Shown piece by piece: positions 6,284-13,405 of a DNA stretch of 14,627 bases. Position numbers and translations under genes: made by a program. Source of the stretch: an uncultured Ruminococcus sp. Its GTDB lineage: Bacteria > Bacillota > Clostridia > Oscillospirales > Acutalibacteraceae. Numbering within the stretch: the stretch's first letter is position 1; the number at the start of each line of letters is the position of its first letter. The notes under the pieces are model-generated. The model did not search any database, was not told the DNA's origin, and saw only the letters and a program-made list of their open reading frames with translations. The stretch covers positions 1 through 14,627 of the forward strand of contig CACXGH010000182.1 in assembly GCA_902767175.1 (NCBI GenBank), in the 5' to 3' direction.

Positions 6284-6907
6284 ATGATAGTTTACATTAT
6301 TAAAGCAGCAGATGTTTCTTCACTGCCCTATGAAACATTAAATGCGCTTATGCCCGAACGGTGCAGCAAAGCTGAAAAATTTCTAAGAGAAGGCGACAAG
6401 CTTATGAGCCTTGGCGCAGGTCTGCTTATACACGCACTCTTAGGCATTTCAGAAAGGTCGCTGCAGTACACCTCTTTCGGCAAGCCTTATACGGAAAGCG
6501 GTGTACACTTCAACGTATCACATTCAGGCGGATATTCAATGCTTGCCTATGACAGCTCACCTGTCGGTGCGGATATAGAACAAATAAAGGAATATGATAA
6601 TAAACTTGTCCCCTTTATTTTTTCCGAAACTGAACAGCAATGGATCAATAACTCTCCTCAGAAACGCTTTTACTATCTTTGGAGTATCAAGGAAAGCATA
6701 ATGAAGGCTGTCGGCTCGGGTATGAACCTTGAACCTTTATCCGTTAAGACAGACCCTGAGCGATCAGAACTGATACTTAACGACAGACAGTGGTATTACC
6801 GTTATACAGAATGGAACGGCTGTTCAATTGCGGTTGCTTCTGCTAAGCCGTTTGACGACATTACTATAAAGTTATTGTCTCCCTCTGAACTCAAGGTACT
6901 TATATAA
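6284..6907 (+). CDS. Sfp-type 4'-phosphopantetheinyl transferase
   Basis: The enzyme moves the phosphopantetheine arm of CoA onto a serine of carrier proteins (ACP, PCP or similar) in the cytoplasm. The 207-residue protein has the Sfp-type signatures: FGKPY (65-69), FNVSHSGG (76-83), the Mg2+ site GADIE (D97, E99) and WSIKESIMKAVG (133-144, with W133, K136 and E137). GGAGGG (6267-6272) precedes the ATG by 11 bases. Promoter and dyad are directly upstream. No NRPS, PKS or other carrier-protein gene is in the window, so its target is unknown; it could serve a remote cluster or fatty acid synthesis. The TAA stop overlaps the first bases of a palindromic repeat, so the last few residues may have been changed by its arrival. 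Confidence 0.9.
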   Translation: MIVYIIKAADVSSLPYETLNALMPERCSKAEKFLREGDKLMSLGAGLLIHALLGISERSLQYTSFGKPYTESGVHFNVSHSGGYSMLAYDSSPVGADIEQIKEYDNKLVPFIFSETEQQWINNSPQKRFYYLWSIKESIMKAVGSGMNLEPLSVKTDPERSELILNDRQWYYRYTEWNGCSIAVASAKPFDDITIKLLSPSELKVLI

Positions 6908-6967
6908 CAAGCGTCGATGTCTCCCGAGTCTCGCCTGCCGGCTCGGGGGATATCGACGTTTGTTATA
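6903..6967 (+). repeat. Palindromic repeat element, copy 1
   Basis: Arms 6903-6928 and 6942-6967 are 26 bases each around a 13-base loop (TCTCGCCTGCCGG). Twenty-three pairs are Watson-Crick. The other three (6911/6959, 6919/6951, 6922/6948) are all G-U on the plus-strand RNA, so the stem is intact as plus-strand RNA but would have three A-C mismatches on the other strand. The element starts within the phosphopantetheinyl transferase stop codon. The loop is the exact reverse complement of that of copy 2 (10606-10674), so the copies lie in opposite orientation. There is no T-run, so it is not a standard terminator. Confidence 0.9.
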
Positions 6968-7055
6968 ATCAGATTTGCAGATATTGTCAGGAGAGGCTGC
7001 ACATAACTGTACAGGACGGTTCGCAGCGGAATAATACGTTAATTTTTAAATAAAA

Positions 7056-7083
7056 TGAACCGTTACGCCCCTAAAAGTATCTA
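7056..7083 (+). promoter_or_regulatory. ECF-type promoter candidate before the orphan anti-sigma-like gene
   Basis: TGAACC (7056-7061) is followed after 15-16 bases by GTATCTA (7077-7083). The AACC word and the spaced -10 resemble the candidate promoter of the ECF operon at 13435-13462 (TGCAACC, 15 bases, CGACTA). No good sigma-A promoter is apparent for this gene. Dependence on an ECF sigma factor is inferred. Confidence 0.45.
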
Positions 7084-7179
7084 ATATATGAAACAGGTTA
7101 AAAGCTCATCTCCCGGGAAGGCACAGCCAACACCTGTCAGAAAAAATCCGTCAGGTATAAATAAAAAGGAGAGGTTATT

Positions 7180-7893
7180 ATGAAAAAGAATATCAAACTT
7201 GCATACGGTGAACCCACACCTGCATTTCATCATAAGGTCATGAACACTCTGTATCATCTTGATGACAAAAAGGCCGCAAAACACAGCTCAGGCAAACGAG
7301 TTCTGAAGGCAGTGCCGGTATGCGCACTGATAGCCGCTGTCGGCACAACAACGGTTGCTGCGTCAACAGGATTTTTCGGACTGTTCACAAAGCCCGTAGG
7401 TAAATACGGCGTCAATATCACAGCCGAGAGTCAGACCTCCCTGCAGTCTTCGGATTCGGAAGAAACGGCGATCTATCAGACTGCAAGAGATATATCCATC
7501 CATACCGCCTATGTTCCCGAAGGCTTCGTGGCTAATGAATACAGCGGTCAGACTTACGGATACCTTGATGACAACGTATACAGCGACAGCCGGTACTTCC
7601 AGATTTTTGCCTATAATTCGGAAAACTACAACCGCACCGAAAGAAATGTTATCGAAACCGAAGAGACCGAATTCAACGGACACAGCGCCGTTATATCCAA
7701 AAGGAAGCTCTCCGAAACCAGCGACCATATCGAATATGTGGTGACGGAAAAGTTTGATGATAAAAAGATAGTCCTGCGCTGCGTATTCTCCGGTGAAGCG
7801 TATAACAACAAATACTTTGAGCCTGCCGGTACCGTAAAAAGCCGTCTGAGCAAGGGCAGAACTCTTCTTAAGGAAATTTTAGACGACGAATAA
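7180..7893 (+). CDS. Single-pass membrane protein, orphan anti-sigma-like (DUF4367-like C-terminal half)
   Basis: This 237-residue protein has a short basic cytoplasmic N-terminus (1-40), one membrane segment (about 42-62) and an external domain containing IHTAYVPEGF (107-116) and a two-layer-looking beta pattern to about 220. This topology is typical of membrane-bound anti-sigma factors and related DUF4367/DUF4179-type proteins of Clostridia, which are normally encoded next to an ECF sigma gene. Here none is adjacent, and the gene stands alone between its own ECF-like promoter (7056-7083) and a terminator (7912-7953). AAGGAGAGG lies a few bases before the ATG. It may sense envelope conditions; function is inferred only from architecture. 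Confidence 0.7.
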   Translation: MKKNIKLAYGEPTPAFHHKVMNTLYHLDDKKAAKHSSGKRVLKAVPVCALIAAVGTTTVAASTGFFGLFTKPVGKYGVNITAESQTSLQSSDSEETAIYQTARDISIHTAYVPEGFVANEYSGQTYGYLDDNVYSDSRYFQIFAYNSENYNRTERNVIETEETEFNGHSAVISKRKLSETSDHIEYVVTEKFDDKKIVLRCVFSGEAYNNKYFEPAGTVKSRLSKGRTLLKEILDDE

Positions 7894-7911
7894 TACAAAA
7901 TATAACGAGCA

Positions 7912-7953
7912 AAAGCCTTTCTGCTATAAATTTAGCCGAAAGGCTTTATTTTT
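7912..7953 (+). terminator. Terminator after the orphan membrane protein
   Basis: AAAGCCTTTC (7912-7921) pairs perfectly with GAAAGGCTTT (7938-7947), and the stem extends inward past one mismatch. It is followed by ATTTTT. It lies 19 bases after the stop codon. Confidence 0.88.
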
Positions 7954-8066
7954 ACTTTTCAGAAAAATAATTTATGCCTTTCGGTTTATAATGTTCTAAT
8001 GACAATAATTGTATACAGCAATAATGCAAAAGCATTCTGTTTTACGATTTATTATTCCGTCAAAGA

Positions 8067-8089
8067 TCAAAGCACCAAAGATGCTTTGA
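8067..8089 (+). promoter_or_regulatory. Small hairpin in the femAB-like leader
   Basis: TCAAAGCA (8067-8074) pairs with TGCTTTGA (8082-8089), followed by GTTTTAT. It lies 43 bases before the femAB-like start. It could be a weak attenuator or a chance hairpin. A TATAAT at 7987-7992 is a possible -10, without a clear -35. Nothing else is evident in 7954-8131. Confidence 0.3.
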
Positions 8090-8131
8090 GTTTTATACTT
8101 TACACAATAAATGCTCAGGAGTGATATATAC

Positions 8132-9154
8132 ATGAATACAGTAAAGCCGGAGGATACATACGAAAGCTTTGTTTCTCAGTTCAGGAATGTAAGCTTTATG
8201 CAGTCAAAGAAATGGAGCCTTGTAAAAGAGGGCTGGCAGTCCGACAGATTGGTTCTCAAGGATAAAGAAGGCAATGTAAAGGGCGCTGTTCAGCTCTTGG
8301 TAAAGAAGATACCATATCTCCGTACAAACTTCGTCTATGCACCGAGAGGGCCTGTATGCGACCCTCATGATAAAGAAACCCTTGCAAAGCTCACGGATAT
8401 GATGAAGGACTATGCGAAGAAGAAAAAGGCTTTTGTATTCCGTGTAGACCCGATGATACCGCACGATGACACAGAAGCTGTCGAGATACTCAAATCACTC
8501 GGATACAGCTATGATGTCAACAGATCCGAGGACTACATGATACAGTCGCTCAAGAACTATGTTCTGAGAATAAACGGCAGAACAGAGCAGGAGGTATTCG
8601 ACTCCTTCCACCAGAGATGGCGCTATAAAATAAGAACTGCGATAAAAAAAGGTGTACGTTGTGAGTATGAGAACACCAGCCTTGATGACTTCTATCCTCT
8701 GATGGTAGAAACAGGTGAGCGTGACCACTTCAATATCCGCTCAAAGGAGTACTATAAAAAGCTCCTTGACGCATTCGGTGATGATGCACGTCTTTATATT
8801 TGCTATGCTCCCGACGGAACACCGCTTTCGGGTGCTGTAGTTGTACGCTACGGCGACAGAGTAAGCTATGTTTACGGTGCTTCTACCGTAAATCAGAGAA
8901 ACCTCATGCCGAACTATCTGATGCAGTGGAATATGATACAGTGGGCTATTGAGTCCGGCTGTACCATATATGACTTCATGGGCGTACCTCACTGTGAGGA
9001 CGAAAGCCACCCCAATTACGGTGTATACCGTTTCAAGAAAGGCTTTAACGGCGGTGTCGAACAGTACGCAGGCGAATTCGACTATGTACTGTCGGGCTTC
9101 AAACGCAAGCTTGTAAGATTTCTCCTCGGTCTCAAGGGGTACAGAAAGATCTGA
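8132..9154 (+). CDS. FemAB-family peptidoglycan bridge aminoacyltransferase
   Basis: FemAB proteins add amino acids from aminoacyl-tRNA to the stem peptide of lipid II or its precursor, at the inner face of the membrane, to build interpeptide bridges. The protein has two GNAT-like halves. Supporting segments are the basic FHQRWRYKIRTAIKKGV (lipid-linked-substrate side), YGASTVNQRNLMPNYLMQW, and a C-terminal YDFMGVPHCEDESHPNYGVYRFKKGF, all typical of the family. The reading frame can start at 8111, but AGGAG (8117-8121) lies 10 bases before the ATG at 8132, which is the better start (340 residues). The gene stands alone with its own terminator at 9226. The amino acid transferred cannot be deduced. 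Confidence 0.9.
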   Translation: MNTVKPEDTYESFVSQFRNVSFMQSKKWSLVKEGWQSDRLVLKDKEGNVKGAVQLLVKKIPYLRTNFVYAPRGPVCDPHDKETLAKLTDMMKDYAKKKKAFVFRVDPMIPHDDTEAVEILKSLGYSYDVNRSEDYMIQSLKNYVLRINGRTEQEVFDSFHQRWRYKIRTAIKKGVRCEYENTSLDDFYPLMVETGERDHFNIRSKEYYKKLLDAFGDDARLYICYAPDGTPLSGAVVVRYGDRVSYVYGASTVNQRNLMPNYLMQWNMIQWAIESGCTIYDFMGVPHCEDESHPNYGVYRFKKGFNGGVEQYAGEFDYVLSGFKRKLVRFLLGLKGYRKI

Positions 9155-9160
9155 TAATTC

Positions 9161-9209
9161 TAAGGAATCGCTGAATAAATCACGTCTTACGGCTCAGCGC
9201 TTCCCTGAT
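9161..9209. repeat. Truncated copy of the MITE-like element
   Basis: Positions 9161-9201 match the left end of the 5678-5856 element at 35 of 41 bases. The right end is reduced to about 11 bases (TCAGCGCTTCC). The result is a short hairpin: GGAATCGCTGA (9164-9174) can pair with TCAGCGCTTCC with one mismatch. It lies 6 bases after the femAB-like stop. It is probably an internally deleted derivative. Confidence 0.65.
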
Positions 9210-9225
9210 ATTTCCCAAATAACCG

Positions 9226-9269
9226 CAAACAGCACAAAGGCAGCTAAGCCTCTGTGCTGTTTGTTTTTT
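9226..9269 (+). terminator. Terminator after the femAB-like gene
   Basis: A 15-base arm (9226-9240) pairs with 9249-9263 with one mismatch around an 8-base loop, and six T residues follow. It abuts the stop codon of the convergent small gene (9268-9486). Confidence 0.92.
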
Positions 9270-9486
9270 AAACTACCGCTTCAACTCCAAATAATTCAAC
9301 ACAATTAGGATATGGATAATCGCTCATTCTGGAAAGATAACCGCAACCGTCACAGCGAATCTCCATACTATGAAATTTTTCGTTATACCTGTATTTGAAT
9401 TTTGAGTCACAATCCGGACATTTCAGCTTTGATATTTCCTCTTCAGTTCCACTAATCAAAATATTTTCAATATCACACCAATCCAT
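9268..9486 (-). CDS. Small zinc-ribbon-like protein, candidate immunity protein
   Basis: This 72-residue protein has two CxxC pairs (C23/C26 in CPDC and C45/C48 in CDGC), the layout of a one-zinc ribbon. No signal peptide or membrane segment is seen. GAGGTGG lies 5 bases before the ATG. Its first 14 bases overlap the end of a start-less reading frame (9473-9697) that resembles a polymorphic-toxin C-terminus, and the ribosome site lies within that frame. Small genes overlapping the 3' end of such toxins are usually immunity genes, so that is my best guess. I do not recognise the family, and function is not shown by sequence. Confidence 0.6.
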   Translation of the reverse strand: MDWCDIENILISGTEEEISKLKCPDCDSKFKYRYNEKFHSMEIRCDGCGYLSRMSDYPYPNCVELFGVEAVV

Positions 9487-9697
9487 AATTCCACCTCTTT
9501 CTTCCGAAATAACACTTTATAACTCTGTTGATATACTTATGCCTGACATCATCAGAAGCACTATTCAGTTTTGAAAACTTCTTACTGCGTCCGGAGCGTT
9601 TCATTATTCTTGCTTCCAGTTCTTCATGAATAAGTGTATCAATCAGTGTTTCTTTTGTATTTTTATATTGCTTCCCGATCTCTATGGATTTAATAAC
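9473..9697 (-). pseudogene. Start-less remnant of a polymorphic (RHS-type) toxin C-terminus
   Basis: A 74-codon minus-strand frame opens right after a TAA (9698-9700) and ends at a TGA at 9473-9475. It has no plausible start codon; the only ATG is internal and has no ribosome site. The translation looks like real protein: KETLIDTLIHEELEARIM, then KLNSASDDVRHKYINRVIK, then an aromatic/basic end. The LIDTLIHEELEAR and HKYIN segments remind me of the C-terminal end of RHS-associated toxins of Clostridia; this is from memory and not verified. The stop overlaps the start of the small downstream gene by 14 bases. Only 8 bases separate it from the stop of the serine hydrolase remnant, so the toxin's N-terminal part has been lost. 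Confidence 0.6.
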
Positions 9698-9705
9698 TTA
9701 TTCCG

Positions 9706-10611
9706 TCATTCAATGACAGCTACAAGCTCGGCAGTAAACGGTGTGACCTTTGCGGCGCCGAGAGTACTGCTTGAGTAAAACACGGTAATTCCCGACTCAG
9801 TATCAATACTGTCAATAGCAACATAAGTTCCTATTGAACCGGGATGTCCGACTCCCCAGAAGAAGTCAGTGCGTATGCCGTAACCGTAGCCCTCTCCATG
9901 ATTACGGTCTGTTATCATCTCTTCAAAGCTCTCAGCAGATATTATCTTTCCGCTGCTCAGTCCGTTGAGCCATAATGACATATCCGCACCTGTAGAAATA
10001 ATATCGCCTGCCCCCTTGGTAATGCCCGGCTGTAGATCGATCTGTTTAAATGAAACTCCCTTTGCCCACTCTGCGCCGCTGTTCATCTCGGCAATATTTC
10101 CTGTATTCTTCATTCCCGGCGGAGTAAAGAAGTTCTCTCTTAAATAGTCTATATATTTCATTCCCGTTATCTGCTCGACAATATTTCCGAGAAGGAAGAA
10201 ATTGCTGTTGGAATATTCATAAAATGTATCGGGTTTTTGATTCATAGGCTTTTCACAGAGCCATTTCAGCAGGATCTCTGTATTTTCCTCTTCCGTTTTG
10301 TCAACGGAAGCAATTTCAAATATTTCTTCCGTAAAATCAGGGATACCTGAGCGCATTGAAAGAAGATCCCTGAGCTTTATTCCCACAGCACTTTCATATA
10401 CGGGGAAATACTTCTGAACATCATCATCTATGCTCAGCTTTCCTTCCTCCTGCAGCTTAAGAACAGCTGCGGCACAAAACTGCTTCGATACCGAGCCTAT
10501 CGGCATAGGTGTATCGACTGTAAGAGGATCACCGTTTTCAAGATTGCCTTTAGCGGCGGCAGCAATTACTTTTCCCTGCTTTTCCGCATAAAGAACTCCT
10601 TCAAAGTTATA
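9706..10611 (-). pseudogene. 5'-truncated serine hydrolase, beta-lactamase (class C/DD-peptidase) family
   Basis: Family members are serine acyl-enzymes, usually exported, that act on beta-lactams, D-Ala peptides or esters. All three active-site motifs are present: S-V-S-K just after the first ATG (10506), Y-S-N (98-100 counting from that ATG) and H-P-G (221-223). Recognisable family sequence extends upstream of that ATG for about 34 residues (NFEGVLYAEKQGKV and onward to about 10611), but the open frame then runs into a palindromic repeat and has no ATG, GTG or TTG before a stop at 10696-10698. The ATG at 10506 has no ribosome site and would drop part of the fold. The signal peptide and true start are missing, so the gene is probably dead even though a promoter-like sequence survives at 10700-10728. 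Confidence 0.8.
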
Positions 10612-10674
10612 ACAAGCGTCGATGTCCCCCGAGCCGGCAGGCGAGACTCGGGGGACATCGACGCTTGTTATAAC
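10606..10674 (-). repeat. Palindromic repeat element, copy 2 (perfect)
   Basis: Arms 10606-10633 and 10647-10674 are perfectly complementary over 28 bases around a 13-base loop (CCGGCAGGCGAGA). The outer ends read GTTATAAC. The loop is the exact reverse complement of that of copy 1 (6903-6967), so this copy lies in inverse orientation, and the RNA sense matching copy 1 is the minus strand. It occupies the point where the serine hydrolase gene loses its 5' end. It has no ORF of its own and no T-run. Confidence 0.92.
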
Positions 10675-10699
10675 ATGACCCGTGCAGCAGACATATCAT

Positions 10700-10728
10700 T
10701 TTATAAGTATCCGGTTTTTATGTACCAA
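10700..10728 (-). promoter_or_regulatory. Residual promoter of the serine hydrolase remnant
   Basis: On the minus strand TTGGTA (10723-10728) is followed after 17 bases by TATAAA (10700-10705). Transcription would start about 20 bases before the palindromic repeat. No ribosome site or start codon in the hydrolase frame follows. Confidence 0.45.
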
Positions 10729-10754
10729 TACTTTTCAGAGAGCTGCCGCAGTGT

Positions 10755-10794
10755 AAAAAGCCGCTCTTTATCGTCATTCACGATAAAGAACGGC
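10755..10794 (-). terminator. Terminator of the ECF sigma/lipoprotein operon
   Basis: A 15-bp stem (10760-10774 with 10780-10794, one G-T wobble) with a 5-base loop is followed on the minus strand by TTTTT (complement of 10755-10759). It lies 10 bases past the lipoprotein stop codon. Confidence 0.92.
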
Positions 10795-10803
10795 TGCGTC
10801 ACA

Positions 10804-12180
10804 TCAGAAATAATACAGCTTTGCCGGAAGAGTATCACTCCTGTCATCGGGAGAGGTATAATCCGTTTGTATCAGTCTTTTCCCGTTCGGACTGACTGAT
10901 GCGGAGGTTATGTAATATCTCTCATCATCAGGACTGAATACAGTCTTTTCAAGACTGCCGTTTTTCAGCTCAAAAACAGCATTTTCGCCTTTGGTATAAT
11001 CCACTGCATTTCCTTTGTATATATAATAAAAGAAAGGCTTGCCGCTGCCTGAGGAGATAAGTGACAATTCGTTAATTTCATCAAAAAGCTTTCCGCTTTC
11101 AATATCCGCCAAAAAATGTACAGCGCTGAAATTCTCATAATATACATACTTTTTATCTATAACCCTGAAACCGCTCACCATTTGCTTCATTTCATTACGG
11201 ACATCGTCCGAAGCAAGACTTTCCTCAGCGCTTTTCCGGATAACAGACGTTATATCCTTTTCGTAAAGCTTTTTAAAGTCCTTGCCGTATGTATCAATGA
11301 ACATTTTTTCAGCATCGCCATTTGCAAATTCCAGCCTTAATATATAGATGTCTTCCCCGTCACACCAGACCTGACGGATAGTGTCACCTGTACCGTTATT
11401 CAATTCAAACTGTAAAACCTGTTCGCTCTCACCTGTCTGGGTATCAAACAGATATAGTCTGTCTGAAAGCTGTTCCTGCTGATCGTGGTTGAGTATCAGC
11501 AGCTTTCCGTTTACCTCAGTCATAGCGGTATAGGGAAAACCGTTATCGGATATCTTATACTGCCTGACAGAATGAGCATTAAGATCAAATTCAAGCAGAA
11601 TGAGCGGATCCGGTATATTATCTAGGGCATTTCCCGTTGTTATCAGAGTATAAAGTCTGCCGTTTATCTCCGTTCTGTCATAGCCTGCTTCATAATCCTC
11701 CCCGTTAATATCACCGAGATCATACCGTTCATTTTTCTCAGGGTCATAAAGATGATATGATGTTACTCTTTCACTGTTTGTTTCCGTGGTTATAGCTGTA
11801 TTATCCGAAGGAACTGATATTTTTCGGGTCATAAAGAAAAGTCCGCTGTCCGTCAGTGTAACAGCGCCGCTGCTTTTTATCTCACCTATATGCTTTCCGT
11901 CTTTATCTGCAACCTCCAGCACGACAACATTTTCATGAGGCTGTTCTGTATCAGAATTCTCGGTATCGGGATCTTTCGTATCAATTTTTTCTGTGTCGGA
12001 CTTCACAGCAGATGAGCTTTCGGTTTCTGAAGGCTGACTGCTTTCAGGCAGGCTGTCCCTTTTATCAGAAAATCTCATGTCCGAAGATGCTTTTGAACCG
12101 TCATTATCACTGCTCTTACTGCAGCCTGCTGCACCTATGCAAAGCATAGCCGCAAGTATTATCACTGAAAACCGTTTCAT
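10804..12180 (-). CDS. Secreted lipoprotein with propeller-like repeats
   Basis: Residues 1-19 form a signal peptide ending AAG before C20, a plausible lipidation site (a leucine at -3 is lacking). A low-complexity Ser/Asp/Glu/Thr stretch follows (about 21-85), as in surface-tethered proteins. From about 85 to the end there are repeated short beta-strand units of the form 'term-Asn-Gly-[K/R]-Leu-[Y/L]-x-L', for example EINGRLYTLI and EVNGKLLIL, with YLFDTQTGE, consistent with a TolB/WD-like beta-propeller. It is third in the ECF operon, 5 bases after the anti-sigma-like gene, with a GGAGTG site. It may be a sensor partner or the main target of the sigma factor. I do not recognise a named family. 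Confidence 0.8.
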   Translation of the reverse strand: MKRFSVIILAAMLCIGAAGCSKSSDNDGSKASSDMRFSDKRDSLPESSQPSETESSSAVKSDTEKIDTKDPDTENSDTEQPHENVVVLEVADKDGKHIGEIKSSGAVTLTDSGLFFMTRKISVPSDNTAITTETNSERVTSYHLYDPEKNERYDLGDINGEDYEAGYDRTEINGRLYTLITTGNALDNIPDPLILLEFDLNAHSVRQYKISDNGFPYTAMTEVNGKLLILNHDQQEQLSDRLYLFDTQTGESEQVLQFELNNGTGDTIRQVWCDGEDIYILRLEFANGDAEKMFIDTYGKDFKKLYEKDITSVIRKSAEESLASDDVRNEMKQMVSGFRVIDKKYVYYENFSAVHFLADIESGKLFDEINELSLISSGSGKPFFYYIYKGNAVDYTKGENAVFELKNGSLEKTVFSPDDERYYITSASVSPNGKRLIQTDYTSPDDRSDTLPAKLYYF

Positions 12181-12185
12181 TCAGA

Positions 12186-12851
12186 TCACTCCGCTAATAT
12201 AAGATTATATTCTTCTATTTTCATATCAATATATTCAAGCATTGTTTTTTTCAGAGACTCCTGCAAAAGCTCTTTGTTTTTTTCTGTAAAATAAGCTTTA
12301 AGGTTTTTCGTCACATATACATTATAAACAAAGTGACCTCCCGTATGATATGCAGCTACTCCCTGCCCTTCAAACTCAGATCCGGCAGTGCTTGAATCGC
12401 TTTCGACTTTATTCATGATAAGCTTTACCTCACTGCCGATATTGTTATGCTGCTTCCATAGGTCAAACACTGTCTCCGCTGTCGCCTTATGCTCAACAGC
12501 AACACTTTTTATTACTCCCTCACTCACATAATATATACCCGAGCTTATTACGTCTACCTCCGTATCTTCCGAATCCTCGGTATGCGGCTGTTGTGAAACG
12601 GCACCGCCTGTACCGGCAAATGATGTGTCCGCACCCCTTTCGGCATAGCTTTCATACTCGGATACCTGTATTTCTTCCATTCCGCTGCCGTTTATTGCTA
12701 TAATAATACCTGTAACGGCCGCAGCCGCACAGGCTGCCGTACTGACGGCAGCAAGCACTATTTTTTTATTTATTTTCCGCTTTTGTTTTGCTTTGATTAT
12801 AAGCCTGTCATCAATTTCTCCTATGTATCCGAAAAGCTTCTCAGGTGTCAT
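12186..12851 (-). CDS. Single-pass membrane protein, probable anti-sigma factor
   Basis: This 221-residue protein has a charged, Lys-rich cytoplasmic N-terminus (1-29), one hydrophobic segment (about 30-54, Ala-rich) and an external C-terminal domain preceded by an acidic Ser/Thr linker. Its ATG overlaps the sigma-factor stop by four bases (ATGA), typical of translationally coupled ECF sigma/anti-sigma pairs. No zinc-binding HxxxCxxC motif is present, so it is not the classical ZAS type. It would hold the sigma factor inactive at the membrane until a signal is sensed. This role is inferred from position and topology. Confidence 0.75.
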   Translation of the reverse strand: MTPEKLFGYIGEIDDRLIIKAKQKRKINKKIVLAAVSTAACAAAAVTGIIIAINGSGMEEIQVSEYESYAERGADTSFAGTGGAVSQQPHTEDSEDTEVDVISSGIYYVSEGVIKSVAVEHKATAETVFDLWKQHNNIGSEVKLIMNKVESDSSTAGSEFEGQGVAAYHTGGHFVYNVYVTKNLKAYFTEKNKELLQESLKKTMLEYIDMKIEEYNLILAE

Positions 12852-13405
12852 AATAATCCCTCCTCTGTAAGCCTCTGCTTTAATTTACATCTTGTTCTCA
12901 TAAGCATGGATTTCACTTTGCTTTCGGAAAATCCAAATTGATCCGCAACTGATTTTACTTTATCCATATACCAATAACGGCAGATAAAAACGTTTCTTTC
13001 GGTTTCGGGCAGTGCTTTAAGAAATTCATTTATTTTCTGAATTATCAGCTTATCCTCCATCGTTCTTTCTGTATTTACACTATCCGGTATACATTCCGCA
13101 AGTTCTTCAAGAGCAAGCTCATACTCTCCGCCGCCCCTTTTGACAGCAGTTCGTTTTCTCAGACGGCTGACAGCCAGCCTTCTTGTTATCTTGCCGATAA
13201 ATGCAGAAAAAACAGACGGTCTGTGCGGAGGAATACTGTTCCATGTCTCCATATAGACATCATTTACCGTTTCCTTGGAATCCTCATCATCACCAAGAAC
13301 ATTATTGGCGATCGTATAACAATATTTTCCGTATTTATCGGCAGTTTCCTTTACCGCAGCTTCATCTCTCCTGAAAAACATTTCTATAATTTCGGTATCC
13401 TTCAT
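12848..13405 (-). CDS. ECF-type RNA polymerase sigma factor
   Basis: This sigma-70-family factor has only regions 2 and 4 and directs RNA polymerase to stress or envelope promoters. Region 2 contains VNDVYMETWNSIPPHRP and ITRRLAVSRLRKR. Region 4 contains LPETERNVFICRYWYMDKV and the helix-turn-helix VADQFGFSESKVKSMLMR. The frame can be read from an ATG at 13420, but GGAGG overlaps that codon and lies 8 bases before the ATG at 13405, so the later start (185 residues) is preferred. It leads an operon with a probable anti-sigma gene and a lipoprotein. An ECF-like promoter just upstream suggests autoregulation. Confidence 0.93.
   Translation of the reverse strand: MKDTEIIEMFFRRDEAAVKETADKYGKYCYTIANNVLGDDEDSKETVNDVYMETWNSIPPHRPSVFSAFIGKITRRLAVSRLRKRTAVKRGGGEYELALEELAECIPDSVNTERTMEDKLIIQKINEFLKALPETERNVFICRYWYMDKVKSVADQFGFSESKVKSMLMRTRCKLKQRLTEEGLL

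Noticed and set aside
6903..6967. Ordinary rho-independent terminator for the phosphopantetheinyl transferase
   Set aside because: The stem is far longer than needed, no T-run follows on either strand, and the same element occurs at 10606-10674 upstream of another gene.
6802..7002. 66-codon minus-strand frame through palindrome copy 1
   Set aside because: It is formed by the palindrome and the antisense of the transferase gene. The matching peptide in the serine hydrolase frame arises only because both contain the same repeat.
8111..8131. Start of the femAB-like protein at 8111
   Set aside because: The ribosome site AGGAG (8117-8121) lies inside that extension and is ideally spaced for the ATG at 8132.
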